Part shown: one piece after another, positions 1 through 6,068 of the stretch
How positions within the stretch are numbered: the first letter of the stretch is position 1
How the letters are laid out: the number at the start of each line of letters is the position of its first letter
From: an uncultured Flavobacteriaceae bacterium
Lineage (GTDB): Bacteria > Bacteroidota > Bacteroidia > Flavobacteriales > Flavobacteriaceae
Length of the DNA: 6,197 bases
Reading direction: 5' to 3'
Assembly (NCBI GenBank): GCA_947311815.1
Contig: CAMZMA010000247.1
Location: 1-6,197, forward strand
The notes under the pieces: generated by a model
Told to the model about the DNA's origin: nothing
Databases searched by the model: none
Seen by the model: only the letters and a program-made list of their open reading frames with translations
Made by a program: the position numbers and the translations under genes

Positions 1-1
1 C

Positions 2-805
2 GAAAGAATAAACAAGAATAATTTTGATGCAAAAAAGATTGCACATCATATCATTTCTTGGTTAGATAATTATTGCTCTAAAGCTGGGACAAAAGGATTT
101 ATCATTGGCATATCGGGGGGAGTTGATTCTGCATTAACCTCTACCCTTTGTGCAATGACAGGAAAGAAAACTGTTTTAGTCAGCATGCCAATTCGCCAAA
201 CAAAAGCAGAATATAGCAGAGCAATGAATCATATTTCTGATTTAAAAAAACGCTTTGATAATGTTGAATCTTTTGATATTGATTTGACGAAAACCTTCTC
301 CGTTTTTGAAGAAAAAATGCCTTTTGATATCGAGAAGCACCATTTAGCTATGGCAAATTCTCGAGCAAGATTGAGAATGACCACTTTATACGCTATCGGT
401 CAAGCAAATGGTTGCTTGGTTGCAGGCACCGGAAATAAAGTAGAGGATTTTGGCGTTGGTTTTTACACAAAATATGGCGATGGCGGTGTTGATTTAAGTC
501 CGATTGCAGATTTAATGAAGTCTGAAGTGTACCAATTAGCTAATTACTTACAGGTGATTACTAGCATACAAAAAGCACAACCAACCGATGGTTTATTTGG
601 CGATAGTAGAACAGACGAAGATCAAATAGGTGCGTCTTATGACGAGTTAGAATGGGCAATGAAAATGCAAGATGCAGGTAAAGGTGTACTTGATTTTAGC
701 GGGCGAAAACAAGAAGTGTATAAAATTTACACACGTTTAAACAGCATCAATCAACATAAAATGTTGCCGATTCCTATCTGTAAAATTCCTCAACATCTAA
801 AGTAA
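2..805 (+). CDS. nadE: NAD+ synthetase, ammonia-dependent type (5' end missing)
   Basis: Catalyses the last step of NAD+ biosynthesis in the cytoplasm: ATP-dependent adenylation and amidation of nicotinate adenine dinucleotide. The reading frame is open from base 2 to the TAA at 803-805 (267 codons). It contains the PP-loop SGGVDS at 113-130, the block AGTGNKVEDF at 422-451, then YGDGGVDLSPIADL, PTDGLFGD and DEDQIGASYDELEW, ending with HKMLPIPICKIP; all are conserved NadE segments. The first in-frame ATG (155) lies after the PP-loop, so it cannot be the true start. No ATG precedes it in frame inside the window, so the start is just outside. By comparison with the usual 260-275 residues, only a few codons are missing. 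The visible frame starts about 37 residues before the PP-loop, and the sequence resembles the short ammonia-dependent form rather than the C-terminal half of a glutamine-dependent enzyme with an N-terminal glutaminase domain. It converges on dnaG. Confidence 0.95.
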   Translation, partial: ERINKNNFDAKKIAHHIISWLDNYCSKAGTKGFIIGISGGVDSALTSTLCAMTGKKTVLVSMPIRQTKAEYSRAMNHISDLKKRFDNVESFDIDLTKTFSVFEEKMPFDIEKHHLAMANSRARLRMTTLYAIGQANGCLVAGTGNKVEDFGVGFYTKYGDGGVDLSPIADLMKSEVYQLANYLQVITSIQKAQPTDGLFGDSRTDEDQIGASYDELEWAMKMQDAGKGVLDFSGRKQEVYKIYTRLNSINQHKMLPIPICKIPQHLK

Positions 806-932
806 ATGAGCTCTTATCATTAAGTGCTTAATTTTTCTATACGATCTTTTTTTAGATCCATTAGATATTGAAAACGGTAAAATTAGTAGGAGTTGAATTA
901 CTTTTAAAATGGCTAATAACTTTTTCATAGTC

Positions 933-967
933 GGTATTCTTTTTCTTACACCAAAGATACCTTTTTT
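933..967 (+). terminator. Candidate intrinsic terminator downstream of nadE
   Basis: GGTATTCTTT (933-942) pairs with AAAGATACC (953-961), giving nine base pairs with a single bulged T and a 10-base loop. The stem is followed directly by six T (962-967) and a further T-rich stretch. This is the layout of a rho-independent terminator reading on the + strand. It lies about 130 bp after the nadE stop, so the nadE transcript would carry a long 3' untranslated tail. Seen directly; function inferred. Confidence 0.55.
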
Positions 968-977
968 ATTTTATATT

Positions 978-997
978 AAAAAAGGGTGAAAACACCC
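978..997 (-). terminator. Candidate intrinsic terminator downstream of dnaG
   Basis: Read on the - strand, GGGTG-TTTT-CACCC (997 down to 984) forms a compact 5-bp, mostly G+C stem with a four-base loop, followed by six T (983-978) and then AT-rich sequence. It begins about 28 bp after the dnaG stop codon, the right place to end the clpP-clpX-dnaG transcript. The stem is short, which lowers confidence. Together with the + strand hairpin at 933-967 it makes a back-to-back pair between convergent genes. Confidence 0.5.
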
Positions 998-1025
998 AAA
1001 TCACAAAAACTACGGAAAGACACAG

Positions 1026-2975
1026 TTAAACTACTCTATTTAACTTATCGAAAAGGCGTGTTTTTAACCCTGTATAATTATTAATTTCTTCTAAATCAGG
1101 AATTGCATTGTGGATTTTTATATCCGTAAGTATTCCGTTTATTTTGTGTTCAATCAGTACTCTTCTTAGATTTAAGATGGCATCAGACACCAATTTTGGT
1201 AAAATTTTTTCGGTAGTACTTACAAAAATCTCTTTGCTTTCCCATCTACTTAAACTGTATTTTTCTTCGTCCATTAAAATACCTGTAACTTCATTGGCTA
1301 TTTCTTTATCTACATGATGCACCAACTGTTCTATCATAATCTTTTCGTTTTGATTTAATTGATGAATCAACTCGAAATAGATTTTTTTAAAAGTCTCATT
1401 GGCAAATTCCATCTCATCTTCTTGCAAATTCAAATACAGCTCTTTAGCAACTTGATGGGTGTAAATTTCTTTTTCTAAAATAATTTTTCCATTTTCATCT
1501 TCTTTCTCTATCCAATCTACAAAATCTACCTCTTCATTACCGTACAACAATAAAATTCTGATAATTTCTTTTTCTAAAATCTCTAACGAATTTACTTTAG
1601 GTAAAGCTGCAACATCATCTTTTACAACCGACAAAGAAGGTGTTTTTTGCTGATGTTTTGTCGCTTCTTTTTGATCTTTTTTTAGTAATTGTGCCAATTC
1701 ACTAAACAACACACGTTCAGAAATTTCCATAATTCGAGCGCACTCTTGTATATACACTTCTCTTTGAATGCTATCAGGAATTTTAGAAATACTAGTGACA
1801 ATATCTCTAATTAATCCTGCTTTTTTTACAGGGTCATTCTTGGTGTCTTTTAATAATAAGGATACTTTAAAATTGATGAAATCTTGAGCGTTTTTAGCTA
1901 AATACTCTTTCAACTCACTATCAGAATGCGATTTTGCAAAACTATCTGGGTCTTCGCCTTCAGGAAAAGACACCACTTTTACATTCATTCCTTGTTCTAA
2001 AATCAAATCAATTCCGCGTATTGAGGCTCTAATTCCTGCAGCATCACCATCAAAAAGTACGGTAATATTTTGTGTTAATCGCCTAACCAATCGTATTTGA
2101 TCGGGTGTTAAAGCAGTACCTGAAGATGCCACTACATTTTCGATGCCTGATTGATGAAAAGAAATAACATCTGTATATCCTTCAACCAAAAAACAGTTGT
2201 CTTGTTTGGCAATTTCTTTTTTTGCGTGATAAATTCCGTAGAGAATTTTACTTTTATGGTAAATATCACTTTCGGGCGAATTTAAGTACTTTGCTGCTTT
2301 TTTATCATTGGTTAAAATACGTCCGCCAAAACCCAAAATACGTCCAGACATACTATGAATAGGAAACAAAACACGTCCTTTAAATCGGTCGAATTGCTTT
2401 TTCTCTTTTACAATGGTTAATCCTGTAGATGCTAAATATTTTAATTCATAGCCTTTTTTTAAAGCGGCATCTGTAAAATTACTCCACTCATCTTTGGCAT
2501 ACCCTAATTCGAATTTTTTAATGGTTTCTTCTCTAAAACCACGCTCTTTAAAATACGACAATCCGATGGCTTTACCTTGTTGGGTATTCAGCATTAAATC
2601 ATGAAAATAATCTTTGGCAAATTTTGACACCAAAAACATACTTTCTCGCTCGTTAAGTTGTTGTTTTTCTTCATCAGATTGCTCTGTTTCTTCAATCTCG
2701 ATATTGTATTTTCTGGCTAAATAACGAATGGCTTCTGGATACGAATAATGCTCATGTTCCATCAAAAAAGAAATGGCATTACCGCCTTTTCCTGTACTAA
2801 AATCTTTCCAGATTTGTTTTACTGGCGACACCATAAAAGACGGCGTACGTTCGTCGGTAAACGGACTGAGTCCTTTAAAGTTACTTCCTGCTTTTTTTAG
2901 TTGCACAAACTCACCAATTACCTCCTCTACTCTGGCGGTTTCAAAAACTTGATCTATGGTTTGTTTGGTTATCAT
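1026..2975 (-). CDS. dnaG: DNA primase with a zinc domain lacking its usual ligands
   Basis: Synthesises RNA primers for the replisome, normally recruited by the replicative helicase DnaB. The protein has 649 residues, a little longer than E. coli DnaG (581). Domains in order: N-terminal zinc-ribbon-like domain (about 1-95), catalytic core with the conserved FKGRVLFPI, GRILGFGGR and KYLNSPES segments (about 198-236), TOPRIM fold with E265 in VEGYTDV and D309/D311 in FDGDAAG, GEDPDSF at 340-346, and a poorly conserved C-terminal region (about 430-649) where a helicase-binding domain is expected. Odd point: the four usual zinc ligands (Cys-x2-His and Cys-x2-Cys) are replaced by S37, T40, D58 and T61, while neighbours such as PF, TPSF and GxGG remain. 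The ATG start gives the family-typical MITKQTID opening; no Shine-Dalgarno is visible. It lies 48 bp after clpX, with no separate promoter recognised, so co-transcription is likely. Confidence 0.95.
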   Translation of the reverse strand: MITKQTIDQVFETARVEEVIGEFVQLKKAGSNFKGLSPFTDERTPSFMVSPVKQIWKDFSTGKGGNAISFLMEHEHYSYPEAIRYLARKYNIEIEETEQSDEEKQQLNERESMFLVSKFAKDYFHDLMLNTQQGKAIGLSYFKERGFREETIKKFELGYAKDEWSNFTDAALKKGYELKYLASTGLTIVKEKKQFDRFKGRVLFPIHSMSGRILGFGGRILTNDKKAAKYLNSPESDIYHKSKILYGIYHAKKEIAKQDNCFLVEGYTDVISFHQSGIENVVASSGTALTPDQIRLVRRLTQNITVLFDGDAAGIRASIRGIDLILEQGMNVKVVSFPEGEDPDSFAKSHSDSELKEYLAKNAQDFINFKVSLLLKDTKNDPVKKAGLIRDIVTSISKIPDSIQREVYIQECARIMEISERVLFSELAQLLKKDQKEATKHQQKTPSLSVVKDDVAALPKVNSLEILEKEIIRILLLYGNEEVDFVDWIEKEDENGKIILEKEIYTHQVAKELYLNLQEDEMEFANETFKKIYFELIHQLNQNEKIMIEQLVHHVDKEIANEVTGILMDEEKYSLSRWESKEIFVSTTEKILPKLVSDAILNLRRVLIEHKINGILTDIKIHNAIPDLEEINNYTGLKTRLFDKLNRVV

Positions 2976-3000
2976 TATTTATTATATAGCCTGTTATTTC

Positions 3001-3014
3001 ATACCTGACAGGTT
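3001..3014. repeat. Short palindrome in the clpX-dnaG gap
   Basis: ACCTGACAGGT at 3003-3013 is a perfect inverted repeat of five bases around a central A, in the 48-bp gap between clpX and dnaG. From memory, short CCTGACAGG-type palindromes are common between genes in flavobacterial genomes, so this may be the remains of a dispersed element; it could also be an operator. No T-run follows on either strand that would make it a convincing terminator. Genome-wide copy number cannot be judged from this window. Confidence 0.4.
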
Positions 3015-3023
3015 TGAAATTTT

Positions 3024-4259
3024 TTAAGATACTGCTTTTAGTTTTTTAAGCGCTGTTTTGGTCAATTTTGCTTCTGCGTACTCTTGGGTTACAATCAATT
3101 TAGTTTCGTCAGAACTTGGTAATTCAAACATCGCATCGGTTAAAATAGCTTCACATAACGATCGTAATCCTCTTGCGCCTAATTTATATTCTATTGCTTT
3201 ATCTACAATGTATTTATATGCTTCTTCTGTCATTGAAAATTCAATTCCATCCATAGCAAATAATTTTTCATATTGTTTTATTATAGAATTTTTTGGCTCT
3301 GTTAAAATAGCTCGTAAGGTTTTAGCATCTAACGGATTCATATAACTTAACACAGGTAAACGCCCAATAATTTCGGGTATTAATCCGAAAGATTTTAAGT
3401 CGGATGGTATAATATATTGCAATAAATTTTCTTCATCAACTTTATCTTCGTCTAAAGAAGCTCCGAAACCAACGGCTTGCATGTTTAATCTTTTGCTGAT
3501 AATTCTATCGATACCTGAAAAAGCGCCTCCTGCAATAAATAAAATATCTTGTGTATTTACTTCAATAAATTTTTGATCTGGATGTTTTCGTCCGCCTTTT
3601 GGCGCAACATTTACTACGGTACCTTCTAATAATTTTAGTAATGCTTGTTGCACACCTTCGCCAGAAACATCTCTCGTAATTGATGGATTGTCTCCTTTGC
3701 GGGCAATTTTATCAATTTCATCAATAAAAACGATTCCTCTTTCTGCTTTGGTTACATCATAATCTGCTGCTTGCAACAATCTTGTTAAAATACTTTCTAC
3801 ATCTTCGCCAACATAACCTGCTTGAGTTAACACGGTAGCATCTACAATAGAAAATGGTACGTTTAACATTTTAGCAATGGTACGGGCTACCAAGGTTTTT
3901 CCTGTACCTGTTTCTCCTACCAAAACGATGTTACTTTTTTCTATTTCTACATCATCATCGTCTTTGGTTTGCAACAATCTTTTATAGTGATTGTACACAG
4001 CAACCGACATTGATTTTTTGGTTTGAGTTTGTCCGATAATATACTCATCTAAAAACCCTTTAATTTCCATGGGTTTTTTAAGGATTAAATCTTTTGACAG
4101 ATCATTTGTTTGAGCTTCTAATACTTCTTCTTCTACAATACCGTGCGCTTGCTCGATACATTTATCGCAAATATGTGCGTCTATACCAGCGATTAATAAA
4201 TCGGTTTCTGGTTTTTTTCGTCCGCAGAACGAACATTGTAAATTTTGTTCTTTTGACAT
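3024..4259 (-). CDS. clpX: ATP-dependent Clp protease, unfoldase subunit ClpX
   Basis: Hexameric AAA+ unfoldase that recognises tagged or native substrates, unfolds them and threads them into ClpP; cytoplasmic. The 411-residue length is normal for the family. The N-terminal zinc-binding domain has Cys9-x2-Cys12 and Cys31-x2-Cys34. The AAA+ core has Walker A GETGTGKT (115-122), pore loop GYVG (148-151), Walker B ending in VFIDEID (D180, E181), the RKH pore loop (224-226), and VGF (263-265), which fits the [LIV]-G-[FL] loop that docks ClpX on ClpP. GLIPEIIGRLP and LGARGLRS (sensor II) follow. Walker A carries Glu where E. coli has Pro (GPTGSGKT); I believe this is normal for Bacteroidota but could not check. 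It lies 56 bp downstream of clpP, its partner, and upstream of dnaG. A GAGG-type ribosome binding site precedes the ATG. Confidence 0.97.
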   Translation of the reverse strand: MSKEQNLQCSFCGRKKPETDLLIAGIDAHICDKCIEQAHGIVEEEVLEAQTNDLSKDLILKKPMEIKGFLDEYIIGQTQTKKSMSVAVYNHYKRLLQTKDDDDVEIEKSNIVLVGETGTGKTLVARTIAKMLNVPFSIVDATVLTQAGYVGEDVESILTRLLQAADYDVTKAERGIVFIDEIDKIARKGDNPSITRDVSGEGVQQALLKLLEGTVVNVAPKGGRKHPDQKFIEVNTQDILFIAGGAFSGIDRIISKRLNMQAVGFGASLDEDKVDEENLLQYIIPSDLKSFGLIPEIIGRLPVLSYMNPLDAKTLRAILTEPKNSIIKQYEKLFAMDGIEFSMTEEAYKYIVDKAIEYKLGARGLRSLCEAILTDAMFELPSSDETKLIVTQEYAEAKLTKTALKKLKAVS

Positions 4260-4264
4260 TGGTT

Positions 4265-4271
4265 GTCCTCT
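4265..4271 (-). promoter_or_regulatory. Shine-Dalgarno-like site of clpX
   Basis: On the - strand AGAGGAC precedes the clpX ATG, with GAGG (4270-4267) separated from the start codon by 7 bases. This is good Shine-Dalgarno spacing. It stands out because dnaG and clpP show no such site, in line with the usual weak use of Shine-Dalgarno sequences in Bacteroidota. It supports the chosen clpX start. Confidence 0.45.
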
Positions 4272-4278
4272 TTTAAAA

Positions 4279-4310
4279 ATGAGATTGCTTCACTTGTTTC
4301 ACAATGACGT
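4279..4310. repeat. Degenerate copy of a dispersed intergenic repeat (probable)
   Basis: GAGATTGCTTC (4281-4291) followed by CACAATGACG (4300-4309) strongly resembles a GAGATTGCTTC...GCAATGACG element that I recall as widespread between genes in many bacterial genomes, including flavobacteria. ATTG (4284-4287) and CAAT (4302-4305) mark its dyad ends. The middle has diverged, so the hairpin is weak. It fills most of the 56-bp clpP-clpX gap. Identification rests on memory of the motif rather than on a search. Confidence 0.45.
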
Positions 4311-4315
4311 AAAAA

Positions 4316-4975
4316 TTACTTTCTTACTAAAATTTCATCTATCATTCCGTAAGCTTTTGCTTCGTCTGCTTTCATCCAATAATCTCTATCAGAATCGGCA
4401 TGCACTTTATCAAAAGTTTGACCAGAATGTTTTGCTATGATTTGATACAACTCATCTTTTAATTTTAAAATTTCGCGTGTTGTAATTTCAATATCAGATG
4501 CTTGCCCTTGTGCACCACCTAAAGGTTGATGAATCATAACTCTAGAGTGTGGTAATGCAGAACGTTTTCCTTTGGCACCTGCACACATTAATACTGCCCC
4601 CATAGATGCTGCCATACCTGTACAAATGGTTGCTACATCTGGCTTTATAAATTGCATGGTGTCGTAAATTCCTAAACCTGCATATACGCCTCCTCCTGGT
4701 GAATTGATGTAAATTGATATGTCTTTATTGGCATCTACACTTTCTAAAAACAACAATTGCGCTTGTATAATATTTGCTACTTGATCGTTAATTCCTGTTC
4801 CTAAAAAGATAATTCTATCCATCATTAAACGCGAAAAAACATCCATTTGTGTGATGTTCATTTGGCGCTCTTCCATAATATATGGCGTTAAACTACTGGT
4901 AATTTTACCAAAATAAGTACTGCTTATTCCGTGGTGTTTGGTTGCGTATTTTTCGAACTCTCTTCCGTAATCCAT
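4316..4975 (-). CDS. clpP: ATP-dependent Clp protease, proteolytic subunit ClpP
   Basis: Serine peptidase that assembles into a two-ring, 14-subunit chamber and degrades proteins fed by ClpX; cytoplasmic. The 219 residues contain the full catalytic triad: Ser124 in TGMAASMG, His149 in VMIHQP and Asp198 in DSDRDYW. The spacings of 25 and 49 residues are the same as in E. coli ClpP. The oxyanion and substrate-strand segment YINSPGGGVYAGLGIYD (89-105) and GQASDIEI (157-164) are also present. The first 30 or so residues probably include a propeptide removed autocatalytically, as in other ClpP proteins. The ATG start is supported by a candidate promoter about 30 bp upstream, which leaves a short leader, and by an N-terminal length normal for the family. 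It is the first gene of the clpP-clpX-dnaG unit. No tig (trigger factor) gene lies directly upstream, although it often does in other bacteria. Confidence 0.97.
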   Translation of the reverse strand: MDYGREFEKYATKHHGISSTYFGKITSSLTPYIMEERQMNITQMDVFSRLMMDRIIFLGTGINDQVANIIQAQLLFLESVDANKDISIYINSPGGGVYAGLGIYDTMQFIKPDVATICTGMAASMGAVLMCAGAKGKRSALPHSRVMIHQPLGGAQGQASDIEITTREILKLKDELYQIIAKHSGQTFDKVHADSDRDYWMKADEAKAYGMIDEILVRK

Positions 4976-5002
4976 TGGTATATCTATTTTCTGTTTAATC
5001 GG

Positions 5003-5031
5003 TAAAGATAAGAAGTTTTTTTAAGACCCAA
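5003..5031 (-). promoter_or_regulatory. Candidate Bacteroidota-type promoter for clpP
   Basis: On the - strand a TTG (5031-5029) is followed after 18 bases by TATCTTTA (5010-5003). This matches the Bacteroidota primary sigma factor consensus TTG-N19-TAnnTTTG with one base different at the end of the -7 box and spacing one short. The predicted transcript start, near 4996, would leave a leader of about 20 bases before the clpP ATG. Motif seen directly; activity inferred from family knowledge. AT-rich DNA gives chance matches, so confidence is moderate. Confidence 0.45.
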
Positions 5032-5041
5032 CTAAGATATT

Positions 5042-5084
5042 GTGGCTTGTTACAGGGCAAACTCATACTTTTTATAAAAGCCAC
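5042..5084. repeat. Inverted repeat upstream of clpP (outer pair)
   Basis: GTGGCTT (5042-5048) and AAGCCAC (5078-5084) form a perfect 7-bp inverted repeat separated by 29 bases. It lies between the end of the FISUMP gene and the clpP promoter candidate, next to a second inverted repeat at 5085-5112. The long loop makes it a poor terminator; it could be an operator-like pair or part of a decayed repeat element. Confidence 0.35.
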
Positions 5085-5112
5085 GAACCTGCCTTTGTCG
5101 GTAGACAGGTTC
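5085..5112. repeat. Inverted repeat GAACCTG...CAGGTTC
   Basis: GAACCTG (5085-5091) and CAGGTTC (5106-5112) are a perfect 7-bp inverted repeat with a 14-base loop; an alternative inner pairing TGTC/GACA (5096-5099 with 5104-5107) is possible. The arms share CCTG/CAGG with the palindrome at 3003-3013, which suggests a related dispersed hairpin element. On the - strand it lies about 45 bp after the FISUMP gene stop and could help end that transcript, but no clean T-run follows. An adjacent perfect palindrome TTTTTTAAAAAA sits at 5119-5130. Confidence 0.45.
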
Positions 5113-5157
5113 TCGAAGTTTTTTAAAAAATTGCAAAAAAATATCGGTAAATAAACT

Positions 5158-6054
5158 CTAATCTTTAATACAACGAACCGATCGAGCAGCAGCATTTCTC
5201 CAACCAGGAACCCCTAAAGGCGCGTTAACGTTAGTCAACCAAAGACGGACAGCAGAAGTTCCAATTATAGTAGAACTCGATAAATGCGCATCAGCCCCCA
5301 CTGATGAAAAAACATTATTGGAAGATCTTCTCAAACCAGCGGCTGGTATTTTTAAGGGAGAAGTAAATCCTCCATTTCGATCTTGTGAAGTCCAACTATT
5401 TAATTCGCAATTAAATTCAGCTTGTGTTGGTAATCGGTAACCACTCGGACATGGATTATTAGCTCCATTTACACCTTGCCACAATAAAGAATCAGGAGTA
5501 CTTAACCAATCGGTAGTATCATTAGCAGTTGTTATAAATTTCCCATCCCATGCATTACCTCCATTAGGAGTTGGTGTTGTAGCATAACCACTAGCAGCAC
5601 CATCATAAGCTAAACTAGTACGGCTTTCATGCCCGTCGGCAGCACGCCCCCATTGATAGAGACCTCCATAAGATGCTGCATCTGTTAAACTTGTTGCTAC
5701 TTGTGAAGCTCCTAGGTTTCTATCCATCCAAATTTTACCTCCACAAGATGTAGATGTTACTACTTGACCTGTAGTATCTCCCAAACACAAAGACCAAATT
5801 GAACCATTATAATATCGCATACAGTTATAAGATTGATCATACACCAACAAACCTGCAACAGGATTTGCCACAGCAGTTACATCAGATACTCTTGGAGGTA
5901 AAAAACCTTTATTGGTAGCTACAACATCTAATTGAGCGGATGCGTCTGGTGATGTTGTACCAATACCCACTTGCGCATTCACTACAAAGGTAAATGCTGT
6001 TAAAACAATTGTAAAAATTATTTTTTTTATCTTTATTATTATTATCTGCTTCAA
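5158..6054 (-). CDS. Exported protein with 'VGIGTTSP' start and FISUMP-type C-terminal domain
   Basis: 298 residues; cellular role unknown. Residues 1-27 form a signal peptide (basic, Ile-rich start, hydrophobic core, VNA cleavage site before Gln28). The mature start QVGIGTTSPDASAQLDV and the following KGFLPPR, NPVAGLLVYD and CMRYYNGSIWS are typical of a Bacteroidota surface-protein N-terminal module. From about residue 100 the protein matches the Fibrobacter succinogenes major paralogous (FISUMP) domain style: KIWMDRNLGA, YGGLYQWGR, NPCPSGYRLPTQAEF, IPAAGLR and a terminal SVRCIKD. Six cysteines in the mature part could form disulfides. No lipobox Cys at the cleavage site and no T9SS sorting domain is visible, so it may be periplasmic or released. 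Start: no in-frame ATG exists near the signal peptide and a TAA lies six bases further upstream, so TTG at 6054-6052 is the likely start. It follows the upstream gene by 14 bp, which suggests co-transcription. Confidence 0.85.
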   Translation of the reverse strand: MKQIIIIKIKKIIFTIVLTAFTFVVNAQVGIGTTSPDASAQLDVVATNKGFLPPRVSDVTAVANPVAGLLVYDQSYNCMRYYNGSIWSLCLGDTTGQVVTSTSCGGKIWMDRNLGASQVATSLTDAASYGGLYQWGRAADGHESRTSLAYDGAASGYATTPTPNGGNAWDGKFITTANDTTDWLSTPDSLLWQGVNGANNPCPSGYRLPTQAEFNCELNSWTSQDRNGGFTSPLKIPAAGLRRSSNNVFSSVGADAHLSSSTIIGTSAVRLWLTNVNAPLGVPGWRNAAARSVRCIKD

Positions 6055-6068
6055 GAATTTTTAATTTC

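Noticed and set aside
155..805. ATG at 155 as the nadE start
   Set aside because: It falls after the catalytic PP-loop SGGVDS (113-130), which is in the same open frame, so starting there would remove the ATP-binding loop.
819..858. ATTAAG/CTTAAT dyad with T5 (819-836) and GATCT/AGATC dyad (843-858) as further nadE terminators
   Set aside because: The first stem is almost entirely A+T with a tiny loop, and the second has no T-run after it; the hairpin at 933-967 is a better candidate.
909..989. 26-codon + strand open frame starting MANNFFIVG, hydrophobic
   Set aside because: No ribosome binding site at useful distance, and it runs straight through the + strand terminator and into the opposite hairpin; most likely chance.
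1108..1317. + strand open frame of 69 codons
   Set aside because: Antisense to the C-terminal part of dnaG; composition is that of a reversed coding frame with no start signal or known motif.
3058..3345. + strand open frame of 95 codons
   Set aside because: Antisense shadow of clpX, which is unambiguous from its motifs.
4094..4276. + strand open frame of 60 codons, Leu-rich and hydrophobic
   Set aside because: Antisense to the clpX zinc-domain region; apparent hydrophobicity comes from reading acidic and lysine codons backwards.
4995..5195. 66-codon - strand open frame overlapping the end of the FISUMP gene
   Set aside because: It overlaps the FISUMP coding end in another frame, runs through the inverted repeats and the clpP promoter candidate, and its product has no recognisable features.
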